Of a DNA stretch of 64,000 bases, positions 8,922-17,674 are shown piece by piece. The translations under genes and the position numbers were made by a program. The stretch is from an uncultured Alphaproteobacteria bacterium (GTDB lineage: Bacteria; Pseudomonadota; Alphaproteobacteria; RF32; CAG-239): NCBI GenBank assembly GCA_910577205.1, contig CAJTMA010000010.1:1-64000 (forward strand), given 5' to 3'. Each line of letters starts with the position of its first letter. Position 1 is the stretch's first letter. The notes below the pieces were generated by a model. It saw only the letters and a list, made by a program, of their open reading frames with translations. It did not search any database and had not been told where the DNA came from.

Positions 8922-10178
8922 TTAAGCGGCTTTAATCAGCCCGTGTTTCTTTTTGCCTTGCGACAGTTTAATCTGTCCGTCAACCAAATCGGCAGCGCTG
9001 AATTTATAGTTTTCATCGCTGACGACTTTGTCATTGACCTTCAAACCGCCTTGTTTAACCAATCTGCGCCCTTCGCCTTTGCTGGCAATAAAGCCCAGTT
9101 CTAAGAAAGCATCCAGCAGGCTTAAGCCGTCTACTGAAGATTTTTCGATGCTCGGTAACTCGCCGCCGGCAATGCCCTGTTCAAAAGCGGCAATAGCCGT
9201 GTCGCGGGCTGCTGCGGCTTCAGCTTCGCCGCGGCAGATTTTGGTCGCTTCATAAGCCAGAATTTTCTTGGCTTCGTTGATTTCCTGGTCTTTCAGAGCT
9301 TCCAAACGGCGGATTTCATCCATTGGCAGATCAGTATAAATCCGCAGACATTTTCCGACCTCGGCATCGCCGATATTGCGGAAATATTGGTAGTAATTGT
9401 AGCTTGGCAGTTTCTCTTCGTTAATCCAAACGGCGTTTCCTTCGGATTTGCCCATTTTCTTACCGTTAGAATCCGTAATAATCGGGCTGGTAAAGCCGAA
9501 TAATTCCACATCATACTTGCGGCGTCCCAGTTCTGTGCCGGAGGTAATGTTGCCCCATTGGTCAGAACCGGCAATCTGTGCCCGGCAGCCATACTGTTTA
9601 TATAATACGGTAAAATCGTAGCCTTGCAGCAGCATATAGTTAAATTCGAGAAATGACATGGGCTGTTCGCGTTCCAACCGGGTTTTGACACTGTCCATGG
9701 TCAACATCCGGTTAACCGAATAACAAGTGCCGATGTCGCGCAAAAATTCAAGATAATTAACGTTCTTGAACCAATCCCAGTTATCAACCATAACCGCGTC
9801 GTTAGCGCCGTCGCCAAACGTCAGGAATTTGCTGAAAGATTTTTTCAGCCCTTCAATATTATGCTGTAAAGTAGCTTCATCCAAAAACGGGCGCAGCTTG
9901 TCTTTGCCGGACGGGTCGCCGATACGGGCTGTTGCGCCGCCGACCAAAGTCAAAGGCTTGTGTCCGCATTTCTGAAACCAGCGCATCATCATCAGCGGCA
10001 CGATATGCCCGACGTGCAGGCTGTCGCCGGTGGGGTCTGAGCCCAGATAGCCAACCGCTGGTTTTCCGCTTTTTTCACAGTCATAAAGATAGGTGTCAAA
10101 ACCTGTTTCATTGGTGCATTGATTGTAAAAACCGCGCTCAACCATAAGGTTGAAAAATTCTGATTTAAATTGGCTCAT
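8922..10178 (-). CDS. tyrS: Tyrosine-tRNA ligase
   Basis: 418 residues. It charges tRNA-Tyr with tyrosine in the cytosol. The class I signature HVGHI and the KMGKS form of the KMSKS loop are both present, and the C-terminus carries an S4 RNA-binding domain (GEGRRLVKQGGLKVN). Length matches bacterial TyrRS. The start is placed at MSQFKSEFF (10178) because AAGGAAAGGG lies just upstream; an in-frame extension to 10211 has no such site. It is divergent from anmK, a pairing common in proteobacteria, and is followed by a strong terminator. Confidence 0.96.
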   Translation of the reverse strand: MSQFKSEFFNLMVERGFYNQCTNETGFDTYLYDCEKSGKPAVGYLGSDPTGDSLHVGHIVPLMMMRWFQKCGHKPLTLVGGATARIGDPSGKDKLRPFLDEATLQHNIEGLKKSFSKFLTFGDGANDAVMVDNWDWFKNVNYLEFLRDIGTCYSVNRMLTMDSVKTRLEREQPMSFLEFNYMLLQGYDFTVLYKQYGCRAQIAGSDQWGNITSGTELGRRKYDVELFGFTSPIITDSNGKKMGKSEGNAVWINEEKLPSYNYYQYFRNIGDAEVGKCLRIYTDLPMDEIRRLEALKDQEINEAKKILAYEATKICRGEAEAAAARDTAIAAFEQGIAGGELPSIEKSSVDGLSLLDAFLELGFIASKGEGRRLVKQGGLKVNDKVVSDENYKFSAADLVDGQIKLSQGKKKHGLIKAA

Positions 10179-10293
10179 TTTCCCTTTCCTTAATATCAAA
10201 TAAAACGGCATTTGACAGCCGCAGTTTCATAAATTCTTAACCGATATTAACATATAATTCCGACAATGCAATAACGGAGGTAAATTTTTTGCA

Positions 10294-11394
10294 ATGACCG
10301 TCATCAAACCCCTCAAAGCGCTGGGACTGTTGAGTACATCTTCTTTGGAAGGTGTTTACGCGGTTATGTTAAGCACCGACGGGGTGGATGTTTTCGATTA
10401 TGGGCATTTGCTGCATATTCCCTATGAAGAAAAGCTGCGGGAGAAAATCCGTCCGCTGCTGGGCACTTGCCCTCAAAGCGCGGAAGAAGTTGCTGCCTTT
10501 AACGAGGTTAATCGCGAACTGACGGAGTTCCATGCCGAAGTCGTTAAAGAATATGCCGCTTCTTATGGCGAAGATATTGACATAATCGGCTATGAGGGGA
10601 TTACCTTGGCGAACCATGCTGCCGATCACAATATTTGTTTGTTGGGGAATGGCCGGCTTTTGGCAGAACTAACCGGGATTCGCGTTGCCTATAATTTTCA
10701 TCATGCAGATTTGCGCGCCGGCGGGCAGGGGTCGCCTTTAGAACCTGTTTATCTGAATGCGCTTTGTGCGGATATGGGAAAACCTTTGGCTGTCGTAAAT
10801 ATTTCGGGAATAACCCGGGTAACATGGATTGGCACTTACGGTGAAATGGCGGCTTTTGATATTGGCCCCGGCAATGCGGCAATAGACGAATGGGTTCGCA
10901 AACACGGCGGCATGAATATGGATTACAATGGCAAACTGGCAATCACCGGCAAGGTGAACGAGCAGATTGTTGCCACAATGATGCGCCATAAATATTTTGC
11001 CAAATATCCGCCCAAATCCACCGAACGCAGCGATTTTATTGAAAAATTGGAGCATCTGGAAGGCTTAAGCCTAGAAGACGGCGCAGCAACGGCAACCGCT
11101 TTTGTGGCGGAAGCCATCGCTTATTCGCTGCTGCTTTATCTGCCAGAGATTCCGAAAATTTTGCTGGTTTGCGGCGGAGGAGCTAAAAACCCGACAATTT
11201 TAAGATTTTTGCGCCAACGTTTACCTGATATGGCTATACACACCGCGGCCGAGGAGGGGTTAAATACCAATTCTCTTCCTGCGCAGGCTTTTGCATATTT
11301 AGCCGCGCGCCGACTTTATCATTTGCCGATAACCTTTCCGGCAACAACCGGCGTTCCCGAACCGATGGTTTGTGGCGAGATTTGCGAGCCATAA
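10294..11394 (+). CDS. anmK: Anhydro-N-acetylmuramic acid kinase
   Basis: 366 residues, ribosome site CGGAGG ahead of the ATG. AnmK phosphorylates and opens 1,6-anhydro-MurNAc during cell-wall recycling. Family landmarks include HADLRAGGQGSPL (the segment holding the catalytic Asp), FDIGPGN, YPPKSTERSDF and the C-terminal LVCGGGAKN. The N-terminal phosphate-binding loop, normally close to GLMSGTSLDG, reads GLLSTSSLEG (residues 11-20), and the usual DFR motif reads NFH. The enzyme is therefore a diverged member and activity should not be assumed. The adjacent divergent tyrS supports the assignment by context. Confidence 0.88.
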   Translation: MTVIKPLKALGLLSTSSLEGVYAVMLSTDGVDVFDYGHLLHIPYEEKLREKIRPLLGTCPQSAEEVAAFNEVNRELTEFHAEVVKEYAASYGEDIDIIGYEGITLANHAADHNICLLGNGRLLAELTGIRVAYNFHHADLRAGGQGSPLEPVYLNALCADMGKPLAVVNISGITRVTWIGTYGEMAAFDIGPGNAAIDEWVRKHGGMNMDYNGKLAITGKVNEQIVATMMRHKYFAKYPPKSTERSDFIEKLEHLEGLSLEDGAATATAFVAEAIAYSLLLYLPEIPKILLVCGGGAKNPTILRFLRQRLPDMAIHTAAEEGLNTNSLPAQAFAYLAARRLYHLPITFPATTGVPEPMVCGEICEP

Positions 11395-11447
11395 GGCGGA
11401 ATATTAAAGAATTAAAATAATTATTATGAAATAAAAACAATAAATAA

Positions 11448-11588
11448 ATGGAAAATTTTGAAGACAATCGCCGCTATGATGAAAATCATCAGCCGCAACA
11501 ACATTCAGCCTATGAATGTTTAATTATCATTATGTTTGTGGTCGCTATGGCTTATATGGTAATTTTCAAAGAAGTTCAACTTCCTTGA
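11448..11588 (+). CDS. 46-residue single-pass membrane miniprotein
   Basis: A short reading frame starts at ATG 11448 and stops at TGA 11586-11588. The first half is polar and His/Gln/Asn-rich (NRRYDENHQPQQHS), and the second half is one hydrophobic helix (LIIIMFVVAMAYMVIF) ending in KEVQLP. No strong ribosome site is visible, but the frame is followed about 55 bases later by a good intrinsic terminator that no other plus-strand gene nearby explains. It may be a small inner-membrane protein co-transcribed with anmK. Confidence 0.5.
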   Translation: MENFEDNRRYDENHQPQQHSAYECLIIIMFVVAMAYMVIFKEVQLP

Positions 11589-11642
11589 TGCACAAAGCCG
11601 ATCCAGGTCAATAAGCAGCGCTCAGGCTTATTGCTATCATCC

Positions 11643-11680
11643 CCCCGCTTGGAAAGTATTTCCGCCGCGGGGATTTTTTT
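11643..11680 (+). terminator. Intrinsic terminator after the miniprotein
   Basis: Outer arms CCCCGC (11643-11648) and GCGGGG (11667-11672) enclose an inner GGAAA/TTTCC helix and are followed by seven T residues (11674-11680). Confidence 0.8.
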
Positions 11681-11695
11681 GCCTTAAAATTATTC

Positions 11696-11724
11696 TGGAC
11701 AAAAAATATTTTTTCTGCTAATGT
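11696..11724 (+). promoter_or_regulatory. Candidate sigma-70 promoter for the 134-residue exported protein
   Basis: TGGACA (11696-11701) and TAATGT (11719-11724) with a 17-base spacer lie 36 bases before the start codon and just after a terminator. Confidence 0.4.
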
Positions 11725-11759
11725 CTGCGCTAAGTACTTAATTATTAATTTTTAAATTT

Positions 11760-12164
11760 ATGAATATGAAAAAGTTTTTATTTTTCGTGATGATGGCTGT
11801 ATCTGCCGTCCTTATGACAAGTGCCCAAAACCGAGTAAAAGACGTGACTATTTACGGCGAGCGTCCCAATGCTGACAGCTTCCGCGACCCTGATGCCGTC
11901 AAATCTGTCCTGGCATACCAATACGGCGCTTTTGAAGCGGATGAAACGATAACGGTTTCCACTTCCGGCGCGCCTGTTGAATACTGGTATCGGCACGATG
12001 CAAAACAGACTTTTCTGGTTATCCGCACCGGCAAGAAACAGGAAATTACCTTCTGGTTTCAGGATGCCTCGGATAAAATGCCGGAAATTGATTGGAAATC
12101 TGCCGTTGTTACCAATAAAAACGGCATGAAAATCAAACTTGTCTTCGCGGTTAAAACCGATTGA
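11760..12164 (+). CDS. Small exported protein of unknown function
   Basis: 134 residues with a signal peptide (MKKFLFFVMMAVSAVLM, cut after TSAQ). The mature part is about 110 residues, polar and apparently beta-rich, with one central aromatic cluster (APVEYWYRHD, ITFWFQDA). It contains no cysteine and no recognised motif. The ATG at 11760 and the one at 11766 are both possible and neither has a clear ribosome site. The gene is monocistronic, with its own candidate promoter and a strong terminator. A periplasmic location is inferred from the signal peptide only. Confidence 0.7.
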   Translation: MNMKKFLFFVMMAVSAVLMTSAQNRVKDVTIYGERPNADSFRDPDAVKSVLAYQYGAFEADETITVSTSGAPVEYWYRHDAKQTFLVIRTGKKQEITFWFQDASDKMPEIDWKSAVVTNKNGMKIKLVFAVKTD

Positions 12165-12179
12165 ACGCTAAAGCTTTAA

Positions 12180-12213
12180 AACCCTGCCTGACTGCTCAGA
12201 CAGGGTTTTTTTT
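12180..12213 (+). terminator. Intrinsic terminator
   Basis: Twelve-base arms AACCCTGCCTGA and TCAGACAGGGTT, with one mismatch and a four-base loop, are followed by T residues to 12213. Confidence 0.85.
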
Positions 12214-12242
12214 ATATTTTATTGCATCGCAATAATTTATAT

Positions 12243-12271
12243 TTGACTCGCCGGGATTCTTGTATTAGCAT
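12243..12271 (+). promoter_or_regulatory. Candidate promoter of ileS
   Basis: TTGACT (12243-12248) and TAGCAT (12266-12271) are separated by 17 bases. This would give ileS a leader of roughly 150 nucleotides, which contains the hairpin described next. Confidence 0.35.
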
Positions 12272-12297
12272 TTGTTCGAATTAACAATTACCGCAAT

Positions 12298-12369
12298 AAA
12301 AATGATGAATAACTTTTTGATACATACCATTCCTTCCATTATTATCCCTTAGGGGATACATCATTTTTT
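12298..12369 (+). promoter_or_regulatory. ileS leader hairpin followed by a T tract (possible attenuator)
   Basis: AAAAATGATG (12298-12307) is complementary to CATCATTTTT (12359-12368). Directly inside the right arm is a small hairpin, TATCCC TTAG GGGATA (12343-12358). A T tract follows about 60 bases before the ileS start, so the element resembles an intrinsic terminator within the leader. Regulation is inferred from position only. T-box elements are not expected in this group and no T-box bulge was seen. Confidence 0.35.
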
Positions 12370-12429
12370 TTACATATTTAATTATCACAGTTACAAAACA
12401 ATCACTCATCATAGTTAAGGTGTTTAAAC

Positions 12430-15400
12430 ATGACTAAACATTACGCTGACGTTAAGGCTAAAGCCGACTTTGTCGAGCTTGAAAAAGAAGTCCTCAAATT
12501 TTGGGAAGAAGACAAAACCTTTGAAAAATCCGTAAAAAACCGCGACGGGGCTGCGGAATTCGTTTTTTATGACGGGCCGCCGTTTGCCAACGGAACGCCG
12601 CACTACGGGCATATCATGGTTTCATATGTGAAAGATGTTGTCGCCCGTTTCCAGACCATGAATGGCAAAAAAGTCGAACGCCGTCTGGGGTGGGACTGCC
12701 ACGGTCTTCCTGCTGAAATGTCTGCCGAAAAACAGCTTGGCGTTTCCGGCCGCAAACAGATTGAAGAATACGGCGTTGAAAAATTTAATGATTTCTGCCG
12801 TTCTGACGTATTGAAATATTCCGGCATTTGGGTGGATATGTTTAAGCGTATCGGCCGCTGGGTTGATTTTAACCATGACTATAAAACCATGGATTTGCCT
12901 TTTATGGAAAGCGTCATTTCCAACTTTAAGCAGTTATATGACAAAGGGTTGGTTTACGAAGACTACCGCGTGCTGCCGTATTCTTGGTGCGCAGAAACCC
13001 CATTGTCAAACTTTGAAGTTAATCAGGGCTATCAGGATAAAACCGATAACGCCATCACGGTTATGTTCAAGCTTGAAAACGGCATGAATATTCTTGTTTG
13101 GACAACCACGCCTTGGACACTGCCATCAAACTTAATGTTGGCTGTCGGCAAAGATATTGACTATGCCGTTATGGAAGAAAACGGGCAGAAATATGTCTTG
13201 GCGCAAGCTTTGCTCGGCCGCTACAAAAAGCAGTTGGAACACGCCGCACAGGTTGGGACTCTGAAGGGTAGCGAATTGATAGGCATGAGCTATGAGCCGA
13301 TGTTCCCTTACTTTAAACACCTGAAAGATAAAGGGGTATTTAAGGTATTGAGCGGCGAGTTTGTATCGACCGAAGACGGTACGGGCATAGTTCATATTGC
13401 CCCGGGCTTTGGTCAGGACGACTTTGATGCCTGCCGCGCTTATGATGAAAATTTCCCGGTCGTCTGCCCGGTTGATGAAGCCGGCAAATTCACTGCCGAA
13501 GTGCCAGATTATCAAGGCAAACAGGTTTTTGAAACCAATGAACCGATTATGCAGTTGCTGAAAGAAAAAGGTATACTTGTCAAAAAAGAACAATATACCC
13601 ACTCTTATCCTTTCTGCTGGCGGACAGATACCCCGCTGATTTATAAAGCGATGTCCAGCTGGTTTGTCAAAGTAACGGATTTCCGTGATGACATGGTTAA
13701 GAACAATCAGCAGATTAACTGGGTACCGGAACACATCAAAGACGGCCGTTTCGGCAAATGGCTGGAAGGCGCGCGTGACTGGTCGATTTCCCGTAACCGT
13801 TTCTGGGGAACGCCAATTCCGGTATGGAAGTCTGATAATCCCAAATTCCCGCGGATTGACGTGTTCGGGTCGATTGCCGAGATTAAAGAGAAAACGGGTT
13901 TTGATGTAACCAATTTGCATAAGCCTTATATTGATGACGTGGTTTATCCGAACCCGGATGACCCCTCAGGTCAAACCATGATGCGCCGTGTCGGCGATGT
14001 CTTTGACTGCTGGTTTGAATCCGGTTCAATGCCTTATGCGCAGGTACACTATCCGTTTGAAAACAAAGAATGGTTCGAAAACCATTTCCCGGCTGATTTT
14101 ATTGTGGAAGCAATGGATCAGACCCGCGGCTGGTTCTATACCTTGACAGTCTTGTCAACGGCTTTGCATAACCGTCCGGCATTCAAAAACTGTATCTGCA
14201 CCGGCTTATTAATGGCTGAAGGCGGACAGAAGCTGTCCAAGCGCCTGAAAAACTATCCTGACCCCAATGAGGTTTTGGATTCCATCGGCTCTGACGCTTT
14301 GCGCTGGTTCTTGGTATCTTCTCCGGTATTAAAAGGCGGCAATCTGGCTGTCGACAAAGAGGGCAAGGAAATTGCCAAAGCCTCCCGCGTGGCGCAAATC
14401 CCGTTGTGGAACGCTTTCTACTTCTTCACTCTCTATGCAAATGCCGAAGAATATAAAGCTAAAGAAATAAGCGTTTCACCGGAAGCTATCGACAACTACA
14501 TTCTGTCTAAGCTGAAACATCTGGCTGAAGTGGTTAAAAACGGCATCGAAACCTATGATGTTTCTTTGGCAACCAATGAATTGTCAGCTTTCATGGAAGT
14601 CTTGAACAATTGGTATATCCGCCGTACTCGCGACCGTTTCTGGGAAGGCGATGCCAATGCTTTTGATACACTGTATACAGTCTTGGTAAATGTTTGTAAA
14701 ATTGCTGCGCCGTTAATGCCATTCCTGAGCGAATATATTTTCAAGGCACTGACCGGCGAGGAATCCGTCCACTTGGCTGATTATCCGCAGTTGTCAGACA
14801 TCAAATATGATGAAGAACTGGTAAATACCATGGACTTTGTTCAGGATTTATGTTCAACCGGCAAATTTATCCGCGAGGAGAAAAACCTGCGCAACCGTCT
14901 GCCGTTAAACAGCCTGACGATTGTTGGCGCTGAATTAAGCCCTGCTTATCAGGAAATTGTCAAAGACGAACTGAATGTTAAAGAAGTTAAATTTGATAAT
15001 AATCTGGAAAATTATGCCGCAAAGAAAATCTATCTCTATACCCCGCTGCTTGGCAAAGCTCTGGGTAAAGATATGGGGGCGGTGATGGCTGCTTACAAAC
15101 AGGGCAATTGGGTATTGAACGACAATGGCACATTGGCTATCGGCGGACAAAACCTAAACCAGGATTTGTTTGAAGTCCGCTTGGAGATGAAAGACGGTGT
15201 TGCCGGTAAAGCCTTTGCGGATAACCGTGCGGTTGTAACGCTGGATACTAACGTTACAGATGAGCTGAAACGCGAAGGTATGGCGCGCGACTTTGTCCGT
15301 TTGGTTCAAACAATGCGTAAAGATAAAGACTTTGATATTTCTGACCGTATTGAGCTTTGCTACCAAACCGCAGATGCCGAGCTGGCTCAAGCTTTGGAAG

Positions 15401-15534
15401 AAAATAAAAGCTATGTCGCCGAACAGGTGCTGGCCGTTAAAATTAATACAGCCTGCCCTGCGGGAACTGAAGCAGATATCGAAGGCGCTAAATTAGTCTT
15501 TGATGCTAAAGTCAGCAATGCAAAAGTAGCTTAA
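12430..15534 (+). CDS. ileS: Isoleucine-tRNA ligase, long (type 2) form
   Basis: 1034 residues. It charges tRNA-Ile and has an editing domain. The class I signature is PHYGH near residue 60, and the KMSKS loop reads KLSKR (GGQKLSKRLKNYPDP). The WDCHGLPAE motif and the length fit the type-2 IleRS clade shared by eukaryotes and some bacteria including Rickettsia, which is commonly less sensitive to mupirocin. The ATG follows AAGGTG at moderate spacing. The gene is monocistronic with a strong terminator and a leader hairpin. No key motif is missing, although the KMSKS methionine is replaced by leucine. Confidence 0.95.
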   Translation: MTKHYADVKAKADFVELEKEVLKFWEEDKTFEKSVKNRDGAAEFVFYDGPPFANGTPHYGHIMVSYVKDVVARFQTMNGKKVERRLGWDCHGLPAEMSAEKQLGVSGRKQIEEYGVEKFNDFCRSDVLKYSGIWVDMFKRIGRWVDFNHDYKTMDLPFMESVISNFKQLYDKGLVYEDYRVLPYSWCAETPLSNFEVNQGYQDKTDNAITVMFKLENGMNILVWTTTPWTLPSNLMLAVGKDIDYAVMEENGQKYVLAQALLGRYKKQLEHAAQVGTLKGSELIGMSYEPMFPYFKHLKDKGVFKVLSGEFVSTEDGTGIVHIAPGFGQDDFDACRAYDENFPVVCPVDEAGKFTAEVPDYQGKQVFETNEPIMQLLKEKGILVKKEQYTHSYPFCWRTDTPLIYKAMSSWFVKVTDFRDDMVKNNQQINWVPEHIKDGRFGKWLEGARDWSISRNRFWGTPIPVWKSDNPKFPRIDVFGSIAEIKEKTGFDVTNLHKPYIDDVVYPNPDDPSGQTMMRRVGDVFDCWFESGSMPYAQVHYPFENKEWFENHFPADFIVEAMDQTRGWFYTLTVLSTALHNRPAFKNCICTGLLMAEGGQKLSKRLKNYPDPNEVLDSIGSDALRWFLVSSPVLKGGNLAVDKEGKEIAKASRVAQIPLWNAFYFFTLYANAEEYKAKEISVSPEAIDNYILSKLKHLAEVVKNGIETYDVSLATNELSAFMEVLNNWYIRRTRDRFWEGDANAFDTLYTVLVNVCKIAAPLMPFLSEYIFKALTGEESVHLADYPQLSDIKYDEELVNTMDFVQDLCSTGKFIREEKNLRNRLPLNSLTIVGAELSPAYQEIVKDELNVKEVKFDNNLENYAAKKIYLYTPLLGKALGKDMGAVMAAYKQGNWVLNDNGTLAIGGQNLNQDLFEVRLEMKDGVAGKAFADNRAVVTLDTNVTDELKREGMARDFVRLVQTMRKDKDFDISDRIELCYQTADAELAQALEENKSYVAEQVLAVKINTACPAGTEADIEGAKLVFDAKVSNAKVA

Positions 15535-15548
15535 GAAAAAAGAACCGG

Positions 15549-15580
15549 AAAACCCCGCCATTGTGCGGGGTTTTTGTTTT
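15549..15580 (+). terminator. Intrinsic terminator of ileS
   Basis: AAAACCCCGC (15549-15558), loop CATTGT, GCGGGGTTTT, then further T residues. Confidence 0.9.
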
Positions 15581-15639
15581 ATGTTTATATACCTGAGTTC
15601 TAATGAATTTAGAAAAAAATAACTAACCCTCTTATAATA

Positions 15640-15668
15640 TTTACAAATATCAAAATTTAATTTATAGT
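15640..15668 (+). promoter_or_regulatory. Candidate promoter for the first large unknown gene
   Basis: TTTACA (15640-15645) and TATAGT (15663-15668) with a 17-base spacer, about 140 bases before the start at 15808. Confidence 0.45.
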
Positions 15669-15690
15669 GAAAAGTAACCGTTTTATGACA

Positions 15691-15712
15691 TTTGTCCAGG
15701 CTTATGGACAAA
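15691..15712 (+). promoter_or_regulatory. 8-bp perfect inverted repeat in the 5' leader
   Basis: TTTGTCCA (15691-15698) and TGGACAAA (15705-15712) with a six-base loop lie about 20 bases downstream of the candidate promoter. It could be an operator or an RNA hairpin. No T tract follows, so it is not a terminator. Confidence 0.4.
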
Positions 15713-15807
15713 AGAAAGAAATTATGGTAAGTTAAGACTAAGGGTATTTTAACCAATTTCTGTTTTCATAAGTTAAAGAACAGATAAAAAAATTGGCGAG
15801 GTGTTAT

Positions 15808-17463
15808 ATGGCTGAAAACGTAGTTTTGAATGAGCCGACCGTAGGGCAGCGTGTCGGAGCACGAATTGGCAAAGGCATTGATAATGTCATCGATACCTAT
15901 CAGGGCGCGAAACAGCATATCTCGGAAAAAGTATCAAAGATAGCAGCCAAAGGAAAAGCCGTTAATCGTTTACGCCGGATGCAACACAACCGCGATAAAG
16001 AAGCTGTTAAGAAGATGTTTGCCGATGCGAAAGCCAAAGCCGCCGAATTTAAGGCAAAAGCTGCTGAAAAAATGAAAAATGGGGCGGAGAAAGTTGCAGA
16101 AACCTCTTTTGTTCTGGCTTTTGGTATTAAAGAATTGGCTTCTATGGGCTACAACGCCGCCAAGGATAAAATTAACGGGGCTGTCGGCAGCTTTAAAAAT
16201 GCAATTAATAACCGTGTTACTAAAGCTAAAAATAAAATTAATAACGGTGTTAATAAGGTGAAGACCAAATTTAACAATGGCGTTAATTCCGTTAAGAATT
16301 TTGGTAAGAAAGTCTGGAAAGGTGTGAAAACCGCGGCTTTTGTGACCGCTTATGTTGTGGCTTCGCCGGTCATCTTGCCATATAAGGCCGCCAAATGGGG
16401 TGTTAAGAAAATCTCCAATGGCGTCAAAGCCATCCGCAATGGTTATAAAAAATTGAAAAACAGGGCTTTAGGCATTACCGATGACGTTGCGCAAGATAAA
16501 GACACAGCGCTAAAGCAAACCTCTTCCGAGAAAAAAGTTTCGCGCTTAAATGCGCAACAGGTGGCCGCGGCGTGGGAACAGGTAAGGGATGACGGCAATG
16601 CGCCGCTTTATTCCAAGGAGTGCAACAGCCATTATAATCTCAGCGGTTATGCTGACAGATTTTTAGAAGATATCAAAAGTGGAAAAACAACCTTGTCGCC
16701 GGAAAATGCCCAGTTGGCGGCGACTTTTCTGGGTATCAGTATGGAAGTCCAAGACAAGGTTAATCATAATAAAGTAGTAGACAAAGAAGAACGCAACCGC
16801 AATATTGCTGCGCAGTTAGAGCAGTTTGGCATAAAGAATCCATATAAAACCGAAGAAACCCAAGATAAAGAAGCAGAATCACAAACGCCTCCGGTTCAAG
16901 AAAAGCCAAAAGAACAGGAAGAACCTGCGCCGGAAAAACCGAAAGAGAAAGAAATTCCCGAACTTAATCCGGAACAAGCTAAGTTGGTCGAATCTCAACT
17001 AAATGTCTTAAAAACTTTGGGGCAGGAAAATGGTCTGAAACCGACTGATGATATGTATAAAGGCCTGGTTGACATGATGGAAAGAGGTTTTGCCGAAAAG
17101 GGAATCACTGCGGAACAATTAGGGGCTATCCGTGAGAGTAACCCGAACCTATTCCCGCCTAAAGAAAAAGAACAGCCAGCCCCAGAGCAACCCAAAGAAA
17201 AAGAACAACCAGCACCGGAGCAACCGAAGGAAGCACCGCAGCCTGCGCCGGAGCAACCCAAAGAAAAAGAACAGCCTGCACCTGAAAAAACATCTCGGCG
17301 TGAAATGTCACCAGAGGAACGCGCAGAGCGTAAAAAGAAGAGAGATGCCAGAAGAATCATGCAAGCACAAGGCCGCTTCAAGCCTAAACAGTCAAGCGTT
17401 AAAACCAGCGAGGTTGATCCGCAAGTGCTAAGCAAAGCCTTAATGGGAAACACCTTGGAATAA
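15808..17463 (+). CDS. Large unknown protein: polybasic amphipathic N-half, Pro/Glu repeat C-half
   Basis: 551 residues. The start is placed at ATG 15808 behind GGCGAGG; an upstream TTG frame lacks support. Residues 20-220 are strongly basic with Lys/Asn/Val-rich imperfect repeats (NKINNGVNKVKTKFNNGVNSVK) that could form long amphipathic helices or bind membranes or nucleic acid. A short central module around 249-283 (QQVAAAWEQVRDDGNAPL) recurs in the next gene. Then come an acidic Glu/Pro/Lys linker, a helical segment (LNPEQAKLVESQLNVL), tandem PKEKEQPAPEQ units, and a basic C-terminus. No signal peptide or known domain was recognised. It is monocistronic with its own promoter and terminator. 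Function unknown. Confidence 0.8.
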   Translation: MAENVVLNEPTVGQRVGARIGKGIDNVIDTYQGAKQHISEKVSKIAAKGKAVNRLRRMQHNRDKEAVKKMFADAKAKAAEFKAKAAEKMKNGAEKVAETSFVLAFGIKELASMGYNAAKDKINGAVGSFKNAINNRVTKAKNKINNGVNKVKTKFNNGVNSVKNFGKKVWKGVKTAAFVTAYVVASPVILPYKAAKWGVKKISNGVKAIRNGYKKLKNRALGITDDVAQDKDTALKQTSSEKKVSRLNAQQVAAAWEQVRDDGNAPLYSKECNSHYNLSGYADRFLEDIKSGKTTLSPENAQLAATFLGISMEVQDKVNHNKVVDKEERNRNIAAQLEQFGIKNPYKTEETQDKEAESQTPPVQEKPKEQEEPAPEKPKEKEIPELNPEQAKLVESQLNVLKTLGQENGLKPTDDMYKGLVDMMERGFAEKGITAEQLGAIRESNPNLFPPKEKEQPAPEQPKEKEQPAPEQPKEAPQPAPEQPKEKEQPAPEKTSRREMSPEERAERKKKRDARRIMQAQGRFKPKQSSVKTSEVDPQVLSKALMGNTLE

Positions 17464-17470
17464 ACTTTAC

Positions 17471-17499
17471 AGCCCCTGCAAAACAGGGGCTTTAATTTT
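17471..17499 (+). terminator. Intrinsic terminator
   Basis: AGCCCCTG (17471-17478), loop CAAAA, CAGGGGCT (17484-17491), then TTAATTTT. Confidence 0.85.
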
Positions 17500-17592
17500 G
17501 TATCCGTACAGTTTTATCAAAATTTAACTTTTATGAAATATGATAACCCAAATGTTAAGGTTTGGTTACATTTAGATAAAATTCGCAAATTT

Positions 17593-17620
17593 TTGACAAA
17601 ATTTATTGAAAACGTATAAT
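17593..17620 (+). promoter_or_regulatory. Consensus sigma-70 promoter of the 1424-residue protein gene
   Basis: A perfect TTGACA (17593-17598) and perfect TATAAT (17615-17620) with a 16-base spacer, 55 bases upstream of the start. This is the best promoter match in the window and implies strong expression. Confidence 0.75.
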
Positions 17621-17674
17621 CTATATGTTATCCTTACTCATATATAAGGAATTTCTGCGAGGAGTACAAAGACA

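Noticed and set aside
12298..12369. T-box riboswitch before ileS
   Set aside because: No T-box consensus bulge or specifier loop was found, and the group does not normally use T-boxes; only a generic hairpin with a T tract is seen.
13132..13920. 262-codon minus-strand open frame inside ileS
   Set aside because: It lies wholly opposite conserved IleRS catalytic sequence and has no motif, ribosome site or independent context.
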